DNA of 64,000 nucleotides, taken from the NCBI GenBank assembly GCA_900553695.1, contig USEM01000004.1, forward strand, positions 1-64,000, in the 5' to 3' direction. The notes beneath the pieces were generated by a model that did not search any database, had not been told where the DNA came from, and saw only the letters and a list, made by a program, of their open reading frames with translations. Position 1 is the first letter of the stretch. Every line of letters begins with the position of its first letter. Origin of the DNA: an uncultured Clostridium sp. Lineage in GTDB: Bacteria > Bacillota > Clostridia > TANB77 > CAG-508. Shown here in pieces: positions 37,568 to 46,593 of the stretch. A program made the position numbers and the translations under genes.

Positions 37568-38320
37568 ATGGAAAATGAAGGTAATAATCAAAAGACCATA
37601 TTAATAGTTGATGATGAGCAACCAATTGTAGATATATTGGTTTATAATCTAAAAAAAGAAGGATATAACACTTTAGAAGCAAATGATGGAGTAACTGCAG
37701 TAGATATGGCGTTGAGTGAACACCCAGATTTAATATTATTAGATATTATGTTGCCTAGAATGGACGGACTTACTGTTTGTAAAAAAATAAGAACAAAATT
37801 AAATATACCTATTTTAATGCTTACAGCAAAAGATGAAGAAATAGATAAAATTTTAGGTTTAGAGCTTGGTGCAGATGACTATATTACTAAACCTTTTAGT
37901 GTAAGGGAATTAATGGCTAGAATTAAGGCAAATTTACGTAAATCAGAAATAAAACAAGAAGACGAAATAATAGAGCAAAAACCTGTTATTTCAAGTACAA
38001 ATAAAATAATAGATTTAGGAGACTTGGTACTTGATTTAGAAAAAATTGAAGCTAAAGTAAAAGGAAGACCTATCGATTTAACACTTAGAGAATTTGAATT
38101 TTTGAAATTTTTAGCACTTCAAAAAGGACAAGCAGCAACAAGAGAAAAACTTTTAAAGAATGTTTGGGGTTATGATTATTTTGGAGATATAAGAACAGTA
38201 GATGTTCTAGTAAGAAGAATAAGAAGGAAAATTGAAAAAGATACAGCCGACCCTAAAATTCTTGTAACTAAGAGAGGAATAGGTTATTGTATTAAATCAG
38301 GAGATTCTGGTGAACAATAA
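37568..38320 (+). CDS. Response regulator, WalR/PhoP-like
   Basis: 250 residues, OmpR family. Receiver domain: LIVDDEQPIVD, phosphoacceptor in LILLDIMLPRMDG and YITKPFSV. Winged helix: LTLREFEFLKFLA and VRRIRRKIE. The ATG at 37568 after GAAAGGGG is the likely start. The kinase gene follows, overlapping if a GTG start is used. Full-length WalR/PhoP-type pair; which regulon cannot be told from sequence alone. Confidence 0.92.
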   Translation: MENEGNNQKTILIVDDEQPIVDILVYNLKKEGYNTLEANDGVTAVDMALSEHPDLILLDIMLPRMDGLTVCKKIRTKLNIPILMLTAKDEEIDKILGLELGADDYITKPFSVRELMARIKANLRKSEIKQEDEIIEQKPVISSTNKIIDLGDLVLDLEKIEAKVKGRPIDLTLREFEFLKFLALQKGQAATREKLLKNVWGYDYFGDIRTVDVLVRRIRRKIEKDTADPKILVTKRGIGYCIKSGDSGEQ

Positions 38321-38339
38321 GAAAGGATTAAAACTCACA

Positions 38340-39752
38340 ATGTTTAGAAGTGTACAGGTAAAAATAATACTAATGATAATGGTACTTGCAATTTTAATGT
38401 TTGTATCTTATGGACTAATTACAATACAGTCATTAAAACAACTTGCGATGCCAGAAAATGTTATTAACAAAAGTATTGTAACAATGTTAATTATAACCGT
38501 GGCTTTTATGATTATTTCTATCCTTATTATTTGGTTCACGTCAAAAGTAATTACTAGACCACTCTACAAATTAATAGAAAGTGCTGAAAAGGTTACTGAG
38601 GATAAAGAACTAAAAAACTTTAAATTTGAAAACACCAAAAGAAATACAGAAATTGATGAACTAATTAATGTTTTTGAAACAATGACAGCAGGACTTAAGG
38701 AAAACTTAAACAAGGTTACAACACAAAAAAAGCAAATTGAAACAATATTACAACACATGACAGATGGTATTATAGCTTTTGATTTAGAGGGAAATATAAT
38801 CCACATTAATTCTGCAGCTAAAAAATTACTTGAACTAGATGACAATCAAAACACTTTTGCAACAATTTTCAGTAAAATAAATACAGATATAAACCTTGAA
38901 AAGATTGTTTATTTAGAAGATTGGACAACATCAGAGACAAGAGCTAACATAAATGATAGATATCTAAAGATCTTTTTTGCATCGTTCAAAAATGAATTAG
39001 ATAGACCAGCAGGAGTAATTGCACTAATACAAGATATAACTGAACATGTTAAACTAGATAATATGAGAAAAGAATTTATTGCAGACGTATCACATGAATT
39101 AAAAACACCATTAACATCAATTATGGGATATGCAGAAACCTTATCGACATCTGAGTATGACCCAGAAATGCAGGAAAGATTTTTAAAAGTTATAAATACA
39201 GAAGCACTTAGAATGACCAAACTTGTTAATGACCTATTAACATTATCAAAATATGATAATGCAGAAACAAAATGGGAAAAAGTTGAGTTTAATTTAGGGG
39301 ATTTAGTTAAATCTTGCCAAGAAAACTTACAGATTGAAACAAATAGAAAACACCAAAAAGTTGAATGTTTTGTTACAGCAAATGTTCCAACAATATATGC
39401 TGATAAAGATGGAATCGAAAGAGTTATATTAAATATTCTTTCAAATAGCATAAAATATACAGAAGATGGTGGGACAATAAAAATATATGTAGGTTTTGTA
39501 TATAACGATGCATATATAAAAATAATTGATAATGGTATAGGAATACCAGAAAAAGATTTAGACAGAATTTTTGAAAGATTCTATAGAGTTGATAAAGCTC
39601 GTACCAGAAAAATGGGTGGAACAGGGCTAGGATTATCTATAGCAAAGGAGATTCTAGATAAAAATAATGGAAGAATTGATATAAAAAGTGAAGTAGGAAA
39701 GGGAACAGAAGTTGTTATTACTATTCCAACAGCACTAAAAGATGAAACATAA
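38340..39752 (+). CDS. Sensor histidine kinase, WalK/PhoR-like
   Basis: 470 residues from the ATG at 38340 (AAGAAAGGA upstream); a GTG at 38310 is an alternative. Two transmembrane helices (about 7-27 and 43-63) enclose a very short outside loop, then HAMP, a PAS domain, HisKA with the phospho-His in FIADVSHELKTPLTS, and a HATPase domain with NILSNSIKYTEDGG and GGTGLGLSIAKE. The short external loop suggests sensing through the membrane or PAS domain. Confidence 0.92.
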   Translation: MFRSVQVKIILMIMVLAILMFVSYGLITIQSLKQLAMPENVINKSIVTMLIITVAFMIISILIIWFTSKVITRPLYKLIESAEKVTEDKELKNFKFENTKRNTEIDELINVFETMTAGLKENLNKVTTQKKQIETILQHMTDGIIAFDLEGNIIHINSAAKKLLELDDNQNTFATIFSKINTDINLEKIVYLEDWTTSETRANINDRYLKIFFASFKNELDRPAGVIALIQDITEHVKLDNMRKEFIADVSHELKTPLTSIMGYAETLSTSEYDPEMQERFLKVINTEALRMTKLVNDLLTLSKYDNAETKWEKVEFNLGDLVKSCQENLQIETNRKHQKVECFVTANVPTIYADKDGIERVILNILSNSIKYTEDGGTIKIYVGFVYNDAYIKIIDNGIGIPEKDLDRIFERFYRVDKARTRKMGGTGLGLSIAKEILDKNNGRIDIKSEVGKGTEVVITIPTALKDET

Positions 39753-39770
39753 GAAAGAAGGAATTTTTAA

Positions 39771-40403
39771 ATGAATCCAAAAATTAAAAATGCACTTGAG
39801 TGGACTTATTGTATATTAATCGCAGTGGTAATTGCTTTAGCTGTTAAATATTTCATTGGAACACCAACAGTTGTAAAACAAACATCTATGAATAATACAT
39901 TATCAGAAGGGCAAAGACTATGGCTTAATAGATGGATTAGAACTGTAAAAGGAGAATACAAAGTAGGCGACATTATAACATTTGAAGCACCAAGTGTAAC
40001 ATATCCATCTTTAAATCAAATTAATTATAATAAACCTGTAGCTATATATTATAATAATCATAAAGGATTACTTAATAAATTTGTATACTATGTTTTAGAA
40101 ACAACAAAACAAAGCTATATAAAAAGAGTTATAGGAGTAGCAGGAGACCATATAAAGATTGAAGATGGCAAAGTATATAGAAATGGTGAACTTTTAGATG
40201 AACCATATTTGCAAGAAGTGATTTCTACATATGGTAAAACATACTCAGACATAATAGTGCCAGAAGGTACAGTGTTTGCAATGGGTGATAATAGAGAACA
40301 TAGCACAGACTGTAGAGATTTTGGTTGCATTCCTGTGGAGAAAATAGAAAGCAGAGTTGCCTTTAGATTCTGGCCACTTAATAAATTTGGAAAGATTAAA
40401 TAA
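39771..40403 (+). CDS. lepB: Signal peptidase I
   Basis: 210 residues with one N-terminal membrane helix (about 11-30). The catalytic Ser is in VKQTSMNNTL (Ser39) and Lys in SYIKRVIGVAGDHI; the C-terminal GDNREHSTDCRDFG is the family signature. Cleaves signal peptides of exported proteins. Confidence 0.94.
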   Translation: MNPKIKNALEWTYCILIAVVIALAVKYFIGTPTVVKQTSMNNTLSEGQRLWLNRWIRTVKGEYKVGDIITFEAPSVTYPSLNQINYNKPVAIYYNNHKGLLNKFVYYVLETTKQSYIKRVIGVAGDHIKIEDGKVYRNGELLDEPYLQEVISTYGKTYSDIIVPEGTVFAMGDNREHSTDCRDFGCIPVEKIESRVAFRFWPLNKFGKIK

Positions 40404-40405
40404 AA

Positions 40406-41308
40406 ATGTTTGAAAATATTATTGGAAATAACGAAAATAAAAAGATATTAAGTAAATCTATTCTAACAAACAGTGTTTCACATAGCTATATTTTTTCTGG
40501 AATATCTGGCATAGGTAAATTCCTATTTGCCAAAGAATTTGCAAAAGCAATTCTTTGTACTGGGGAACCAAAACCATGTAATATATGTAAGTCATGTGAA
40601 AGTATTGAAAATGGAAACAACCCAGACCTTGTTATTATAGATGAACAAGCAAATAGTATAAAAACAGAACAAATAAAAGAACTTACAAGTGATGTTTTAG
40701 AAAAACCTATTAAAGGGAGCAAAAAAATCTATATAATAAATAATAGTGAAAACATGACAAAAGAAGCACAAAATGCTCTTCTAAAAACACTTGAAGAACC
40801 ACCTGAATATGCTGTAATAATACTGGTAACTAGCAACGAAAACTTGCTTCTAAACACAATAAAATCAAGATGCATAAAAATACTATTCAGTAATCTAAGT
40901 GACGAAGAAATCTTAGAATACTTTAAAAGAAATCATGAAGACATAAGCAAAACAATGGTAAGCACTTTTGGTGGAAGCATAGAAAGAGCAATTAACTTAA
41001 AAGATAAAATTGAAATATATGAAAAAATTAAAAATGTTTTTGAAAATATAGAGCAGCTTAACGAATTGGAAGTTTTAAGATTAAAAGATGATGTATTAAA
41101 TGATAAAGATGAAATCTTCTCAATTTTAGATTATATTAACACATGTTTTTATAATAAAATGATTAACAATATTTCTAAAGCAGAAAAGTACAACAACTGT
41201 ATACAGGCTGTTGAAGAAGCAAAAACAAGACTTAGAAGAAACAGTAATTATGATATGACAATAGATAATCTTCTATTTGCAATAGAAAGGAGCATTACGA
41301 ATGGCTAA
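40406..41308 (+). CDS. holB: DNA polymerase III subunit delta'
   Basis: 300-residue clamp-loader subunit. P-loop-like GISGIGKFLFAKEFA, four-Cys zinc module (CTGEPKPCNICKSC) and sensor-region LLKTLEEPPEYAVIIL are visible. The yaaT start overlaps its last eight bases, the conserved holB-yaaT order of Firmicutes. Confidence 0.93.
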   Translation: MFENIIGNNENKKILSKSILTNSVSHSYIFSGISGIGKFLFAKEFAKAILCTGEPKPCNICKSCESIENGNNPDLVIIDEQANSIKTEQIKELTSDVLEKPIKGSKKIYIINNSENMTKEAQNALLKTLEEPPEYAVIILVTSNENLLLNTIKSRCIKILFSNLSDEEILEYFKRNHEDISKTMVSTFGGSIERAINLKDKIEIYEKIKNVFENIEQLNELEVLRLKDDVLNDKDEIFSILDYINTCFYNKMINNISKAEKYNNCIQAVEEAKTRLRRNSNYDMTIDNLLFAIERSITNG

Positions 41309-42204
41309 CATTATAGGAGTACGCTTTAAAAAAGCAGGTAAAATATATTTTTTTGATCCAGATGGAAAGCAAGTCAAAAAAGGCGAACATGTAATTGTAG
41401 AAACATCAATGGGTATGGAATATGGTGAGGTTGTAATAGCAAATAGACAGCTTCCTCAAGAAAAAATAGTTGCACCATTAAAAAAGATAATAAGAGTTGC
41501 AACACCACGGTGATGCAAGACAAAACATAGAAAATAAGAAGCAAGAAAAAGAAGCCTTTAAGACTTGTGAAAAGAAAATAAAAGAACATGGCCTAGACAT
41601 GAAACTAATGGATGTAGAATTTAAATTCGATAAAAGTAAAATACTATTTTTCTTTACAGCAGATGGAAGAATAGATTTTAGAGAATTAGTAAGAGATCTA
41701 GCTTCAGTATATAAAACAAGAATAGAAATGAGACAAGTTGGTGTAAGGGATGAAGTAAGAAGAATAGGTGGAAATGGTGTTTGTGGTAGAGAATTATGCT
41801 GTTGCTCATTTTTAGGTAACTTTGAAACAGTTTCAATAAAAATGGCAAAGGAACAAAATGTTTCTCTAAACCCTTCAAAAATATCAGGAAATTGTGGGAG
41901 ATTAATGTGTTGCCTACAATATGAGCAAAATGTTTATGAAGAGAAGCTAAAAAAACTACCTAAAATAGGTGCAATAGTAAAAACACAAGATGGACAAGGT
42001 GAAGTTTGTGGGTTGGAAACATTAAAAGAAATTGTTAAAGTAAAATTTAAAGATGGGGATGAAACATTTTTTAGAAAATATAATGCTAAAGATATAAAGA
42101 TAATAAAAAATATAGAAAAAGAAAGCAACGAAATTAGTAAAGAAGATTTAGCAGAATTAAAGAAAATGGAAGAACTAGATAAAAGAGACAAAAAGAACTC
42201 TTGA
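41301..42204 (+). CDS. YaaT/RicT-family PSP1 protein, with +1 frameshift at CGG
   Basis: 300 residues with the shift. In Bacillus the homologue is part of the Ric complex that affects mRNA maturation and sporulation phosphorelay. The first frame encodes NIIGVRFKKAGKIYFFDP... and stops at 41513 after RVATPR. Skipping the C of CGG at 41508-41510 restores RVATPGDARQNIENKKQEKEAF-type sequence and gives the PSP1 core: EHGLDMKLMDVEF, FTADGRIDFRELV, GVRDEVR, and cysteine motifs CGRELCCC and CGRLMCC. Overlaps holB. Confidence 0.88.
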
Positions 42205-42264
42205 ACAAAGTTACAAACAAGGCAAAACTTGAAGTAGTATAAATAGTAAAAGGAGGGAATAAAA

Positions 42265-42435
42265 ATGGCATATAAAATTACAGATAAATGTATAAGCTGT
42301 GGAGCATGTGCTGCAGAATGCCCAGTAGGATGCATATCTCAAGGAGATACAACTTATGTTATAGATAAAAACTCATGCATAGGCTGTGGAACATGTGCTG
42401 GAGTATGTCCAGTAAGTGCACCAGAAGAAGAATAA
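42265..42435 (+). CDS. 2[4Fe-4S] ferredoxin
   Basis: A 56-residue bacterial-type ferredoxin beginning MAYKITDKCISCGACAAECP, with the two cluster motifs CISCGACAAECPVGC and CIGCGTCAGVCP. Carries electrons for fermentative enzymes. Strong AGGAGG ribosome binding site eight bases upstream. Confidence 0.95.
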   Translation: MAYKITDKCISCGACAAECPVGCISQGDTTYVIDKNSCIGCGTCAGVCPVSAPEEE

Positions 42436-42531
42436 AAAAATTTATATTTTTAATATTCGTTTAAGGAAAGGTGATTATAATTATAACATAAACAACATGT
42501 ATAACAACCAAAAAATATCACCCCAAATATT

Positions 42532-42570
42532 ATGAATAAAAGATTATATGTCTTTTATTCATTTTTTTTT
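42532..42570 (+). terminator. Terminator after the ferredoxin gene
   Basis: ATGAATAAAAGA pairs with TCTTTTATTCAT and is followed by eight or more T. Confidence 0.85.
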
Positions 42571-42599
42571 AATAATTTTGAAAATTTTCCAAAAAACTA

Positions 42600-42629
42600 T
42601 TGCATTTTTAGTACAAAAAAATATATAAT
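42600..42629 (+). promoter_or_regulatory. glmM promoter
   Basis: TTGCAT (42600-42605), 18 bases, TATAAT (42624-42629). Confidence 0.65.
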
Positions 42630-42691
42630 AGTACCAAGTTAAAAAAACTTAAAAATGTAATTTGCAATAATGAAAGGACTTAGATTTTATT

Positions 42692-44056
42692 ATGAGAAAA
42701 TATTTTGGAACAGACGGAATTAGAAGAATAGCCAATACCGAGCTTACACCAGAACTTGTGTATAAGGTAGCAAAAGCAGGAGCTTATGTTTTAGCTAAAC
42801 ATTCAGAACATGCTCCAACAATTCTAATTGGAAGAGATACAAGGTTATCAGGTACACTTATTGAAAGTGCTATGACAGCAGGTTTTTTAAGTTATGGAGC
42901 AAATGTTAAACTTCTTGGAGTTTTACCAACACCAGGTGTAGCATATTTAACAAAGAAATTAAAAGCAGATGCAAGTGTTGTTATATCTGCATCACACAAT
43001 ACATATGAATTCAATGGAATTAAATACTTTAGTAATAAAGGTATGAAAATACCAGACGAAATAGAAGAAGAAATAGAAACAGTGTTAGATTCTGGACATC
43101 TAGATGAATTAACTGCACATCCAAGCAAAATTGGTGTTTCTGAATACAGAGAAGATTTAGCAGATGAATATATTTATATGTTAAGAAAGAACTTTGAAGA
43201 AAACATTGAAGCAAATTTGAATGATAATTTCTGTGTTGCTCTTGATGTTGCAAATGGTGCAACATATAAAGTTGCAGAAAAGGTATTTACAAAACTTGGA
43301 ATCAACTTTAAAATAATAAACAATTCTCCAAGTGGTATAAATATCAATGAAAATTGTGGTTCAACACATTTAGGTACACTTAAAGAATATGTTCTTCAAA
43401 ACCATATGAGCCTTGGTATTGCCTATGATGGTGATGGAGATAGATGTTTAGCAATAGATGAAAACGGAAATGAAATTGATGGAGATATACTTTTAGCAAT
43501 ATTTGGAAATTATCTAAAAGAAAAAGGAAAACTTAAAAATGATACAATTGTAGCAACAATAATGAGTAATATGGGCTTAAATAAATTTGCTGCAAACAAT
43601 AATATAACTTTAAAACAAACAAAAGTTGGAGATAGATATGTTCTAGAAGAAATGCTTAAAAACAATTACAACCTTGGTGGAGAACAATCAGGACATATAA
43701 TAATGCTTGACTATAATCCTACAGGAGATGGAATATTAACATCACTTATGCTAATACAAATACTTCTTGAAAAGAAAGTCAAAGTTTCAGAATTAAGTAA
43801 AATAATGAAAAAATACCCACAAGCACAAGTAAATGTTAAAGTTTGCAACGAGAAAAAACCTTTATATCAAGAAGATAGTGAAATACTTAATGAAATAAAT
43901 TCAATTAAAGAGAAACTTGGAGACAATGGAAGAATTGTTGTGAGAGCTTCTGGTACAGAGCCATTAATTAGAGTTATGCTAGAAGGAGAAAGCCAATCTG
44001 ACCTTGAAAAAATGGCCAATAAACTTGCTAAATTAATTAAAGTAAAATTAAATTAA
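42692..44056 (+). CDS. glmM: Phosphoglucosamine mutase
   Basis: Converts glucosamine-6-phosphate to glucosamine-1-phosphate for peptidoglycan; 454 residues, full length. The N-terminus KYFGTDGIRRIAN, catalytic phospho-Ser in VISASHNTYEFNG, metal-binding AYDGDGDRC and C-terminal RASGTEPLIRVM are all present. Confidence 0.97.
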   Translation: MRKYFGTDGIRRIANTELTPELVYKVAKAGAYVLAKHSEHAPTILIGRDTRLSGTLIESAMTAGFLSYGANVKLLGVLPTPGVAYLTKKLKADASVVISASHNTYEFNGIKYFSNKGMKIPDEIEEEIETVLDSGHLDELTAHPSKIGVSEYREDLADEYIYMLRKNFEENIEANLNDNFCVALDVANGATYKVAEKVFTKLGINFKIINNSPSGININENCGSTHLGTLKEYVLQNHMSLGIAYDGDGDRCLAIDENGNEIDGDILLAIFGNYLKEKGKLKNDTIVATIMSNMGLNKFAANNNITLKQTKVGDRYVLEEMLKNNYNLGGEQSGHIIMLDYNPTGDGILTSLMLIQILLEKKVKVSELSKIMKKYPQAQVNVKVCNEKKPLYQEDSEILNEINSIKEKLGDNGRIVVRASGTEPLIRVMLEGESQSDLEKMANKLAKLIKVKLN

Positions 44057-44099
44057 TTTTAGGGTTAAATCCCACAAAAGAAAAGGAGGAGAGAAAGTC

Positions 44100-44441
44100 A
44101 TGTTTGTTATTAATATCTCTGAGCCTATTACATTGTTACTACTTACACTAGCAACTGTATTACTAATTTTTTTAGGAAAAGAAGTAAAAAAAAGTTATGT
44201 TCCAGCTTTTGCATTATTCGCATATTTAATTCTTGTTGTAGTACATAGTGTTCAATTAGGTACATTAACAGAAGAATTTTATGAAACATATCACAGTTTG
44301 CTTATCAATTGTGTAGCAATTGATTGTGTAATGATATTTATATCATTCTTTGCATACTTATGGATTGATGATATTTCAAGCAAATTCTACAAGAAGAAAA
44401 GTATAGACAATAGTCTAGACTGGTTCTGGAATAAAATTTAA
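44100..44441 (+). CDS. Small membrane protein, unknown
   Basis: 113 residues, three transmembrane helices (about 9-26, 33-52, 67-89) and a basic C-terminal tail (KFYKKK). No family recognised. It follows glmM by 43 bases with a good GGAGG site and probably shares its transcript; a hairpin follows. Confidence 0.65.
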   Translation: MFVINISEPITLLLLTLATVLLIFLGKEVKKSYVPAFALFAYLILVVVHSVQLGTLTEEFYETYHSLLINCVAIDCVMIFISFFAYLWIDDISSKFYKKKSIDNSLDWFWNKI

Positions 44442-44449
44442 TTAAACTA

Positions 44450-44481
44450 TAAGGTGGGACAAGTTTTCGTGTTCCACCTTG
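44450..44481 (+). terminator. Hairpin terminator
   Basis: AAGGTGGGAC pairs with GTTCCACCTT; the T-run after it is weak. Confidence 0.6.
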
Positions 44482-44509
44482 CTTTATAATAGCAGAAAGG
44501 AAAAACAAA

Positions 44510-44995
44510 ATGAATAAAAAAGTTATAATTATAAATGGCACAGGAGGTTCAGGCAAAGATACGTTTGTTGAGTTTTGCGCTGAATTTGCTAGAGTTACTA
44601 ATATATCTTCAGTAGACCCCGCAAAAGCTGCAGCGAAAGTGTTAGTTGGCTGGGAAGGTGAAAAAGATGATAAAGCAAGAAAACTATTAGTTGATTTAAA
44701 AAAACTTAGTATAGATTATAATGATGCACCAGCAAAATATATAAAATCAAAATATGAAGAATTTAAAGAAAGTGACTCAGAATATTTATTTATTCATATT
44801 AGGGAAATTGATGAAATCAAGAAAATCAAAGCAATGTTAAATGCTAAAACATTACTGGTAACAAATCCAAGAGTAGCACTAATTACAAGCAATACCTCAG
44901 ATGGCAATGTTTATAATTATGCATACGATTATGAAATAAAAAACGAAGGAACTCTTGAAGATTTAGAACAAAAAGCAAAGGAATTTGTATCATGA
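44510..44995 (+). CDS. P-loop (deoxy)nucleotide-kinase-like protein
   Basis: 161 residues with a P-loop GTGGSGKDTF at residues ~10-19. The overall look is of a small nucleotide or metabolite kinase; the substrate is not clear. Its stop overlaps the nadD start by four bases (ATGA), so the two are translationally coupled. Confidence 0.65.
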   Translation: MNKKVIIINGTGGSGKDTFVEFCAEFARVTNISSVDPAKAAAKVLVGWEGEKDDKARKLLVDLKKLSIDYNDAPAKYIKSKYEEFKESDSEYLFIHIREIDEIKKIKAMLNAKTLLVTNPRVALITSNTSDGNVYNYAYDYEIKNEGTLEDLEQKAKEFVS

Positions 44996-45561
44996 AAAAA
45001 GAAAAAATAGGTTTCTTTGGAGGCTCATTTAACCCTCCAACAAATATGCATATACATTTAGCAAAAAAACTAATTGAAGATAAGTTAATAGAAAAGCTTG
45101 TATTTGTACCAGTTGGAGACTATTACAAAAAGCAAAACTTAGCCACAGCAATAGATAGATATAATATGCTTAAAATTGCATGTAAAGGCAATAAAAATCT
45201 TATGGTAGATAATATTGCATCTAGCCACAAAAACATGCTCTATGCCACAGATACCTTCGAACTAATAGCAAATAAATATAAAGATGCAGATATATATTTC
45301 ATAATGGGCTCTGATAACTTCAAAAAAATGCCTTCATGGAAAAACTATGAAGAAATAATAAAGAAATATAAATTTATTGTAATTGAAAGACCAAATTATG
45401 AAGAAACAGCCAATTTAGAAAATGTTATAACATACAAAATAGAGCAACCAGAAGACATGAGCTCAACAAAAATAAGAAACATGCTAAGGCAAGGAAAAGA
45501 CACAAGTTTATATTTAAACAAAAATGTAATTGAATATATACAGAAACACAACTTATATTGA
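44992..45561 (+). CDS. nadD: Nicotinate-nucleotide adenylyltransferase
   Basis: Makes deamido-NAD from nicotinate mononucleotide and ATP; 189 residues. Nucleotidyltransferase motif GFFGGSFNPPTNMHIHLA at the start, IMGSDNFKKMPSW in the middle and SSTKIRNMLRQGKD near the end. The usual HD-domain neighbour yqeK is not adjacent. Confidence 0.93.
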   Translation: MKKEKIGFFGGSFNPPTNMHIHLAKKLIEDKLIEKLVFVPVGDYYKKQNLATAIDRYNMLKIACKGNKNLMVDNIASSHKNMLYATDTFELIANKYKDADIYFIMGSDNFKKMPSWKNYEEIIKKYKFIVIERPNYEETANLENVITYKIEQPEDMSSTKIRNMLRQGKDTSLYLNKNVIEYIQKHNLY

Positions 45562-45589
45562 TTAATTCGAATTAAAGTAGGAGGTTTGA

Positions 45590-46489
45590 ATGAAATCATT
45601 AAAAAGAATATTATTTTTTTTAGTTATAATAGTTGCTATTTGTATTCTAATCTACATTATAAGCCAAAACTTATTAAAGTCAAAGAGTAATATAAAAGCA
45701 AAGAGCTTTGAAGAACTTGTACAATTTAAAACTAATAGTATAAATGATAACGCAAAGGTAGATAGTATTTTAGAAAATTTGGAACTTAGTAAGTATATTA
45801 CCAAAGTGGAGAAAAAATCTGCAGATGAAAAACTAATCATTTACTATAATTGTAATAGTGAAAAAGACGTGAAAAATTATTGGACAAACGTTGAAAAAAA
45901 TTCGATTATAGAAAAGAATTCAGTTATATTATTTTCACTTATAACAAATCTTAATATTATAAGCTATAATTTTAGTGGTATTAACCCAGAAATTATTAGT
46001 AATTATCCTTATGTCAATGGAAATAATAGGGAAGAAATTATAGAATGCACTAGAGAAGAGATTAACAATAAATATAATCAAGATGTAAGGAATTTTAATA
46101 GCAATCCAAAAGATTTTTTAAAGTATAATATCAATATGAATTTTACAGAAGTTACTTTATATGAGGTAAGTCACCTTAGTGACAATGCAAAGACTAAAGA
46201 AGTCACAATTAGTAACAAAGAGCAAGTAGAAAGAATAAAAACGATAATTAACGACCAAAATTTTGGCATACTGGATTATCCGACAGATGGTATGTGTTCA
46301 CTGCTTTTAGACCTGAATAACGGATATGTAATAGGTCTATATGATGGCAACACTACACAAGGATTTATTTTCAAAGGGACAGTTGAAGAACTTTTAAGTA
46401 ATAAAGAAAAATACTCCTTGAATACTGTTTCTAAAACTATACCTATAGAACTAAAACAATACATACAGGAGATTGCTGATAATAATTAA
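45590..46489 (+). CDS. Membrane-anchored protein, unknown
   Basis: 299 residues with one N-terminal helix (about 6-25) and an otherwise soluble, Asn/Lys/Glu-rich domain probably outside the membrane. No motif recognised. Good GTAGGAGG site, with its own terminator downstream. Confidence 0.6.
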   Translation: MKSLKRILFFLVIIVAICILIYIISQNLLKSKSNIKAKSFEELVQFKTNSINDNAKVDSILENLELSKYITKVEKKSADEKLIIYYNCNSEKDVKNYWTNVEKNSIIEKNSVILFSLITNLNIISYNFSGINPEIISNYPYVNGNNREEIIECTREEINNKYNQDVRNFNSNPKDFLKYNINMNFTEVTLYEVSHLSDNAKTKEVTISNKEQVERIKTIINDQNFGILDYPTDGMCSLLLDLNNGYVIGLYDGNTTQGFIFKGTVEELLSNKEKYSLNTVSKTIPIELKQYIQEIADNN

Positions 46490-46502
46490 AATTCCAATAA
46501 TA

Positions 46503-46537
46503 AATCAAGATATTTTTTGGAAATATCTTGATTTTTG
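46503..46537 (+). terminator. Terminator
   Basis: ATCAAGATATTT pairs with AAATATCTTGAT; followed by TTTTTG. Confidence 0.85.
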
Positions 46538-46593
46538 TATGTAAAAACATATATAATATATATGCTAATATTCCTAGAAAGGATCTAATAAAA

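Noticed and set aside
42498..42536. 12-codon open frame after the ferredoxin gene
   Set aside because: The GGAAAGG motif is too far from the ATG and the frame runs into the terminator; not supportable as a gene.
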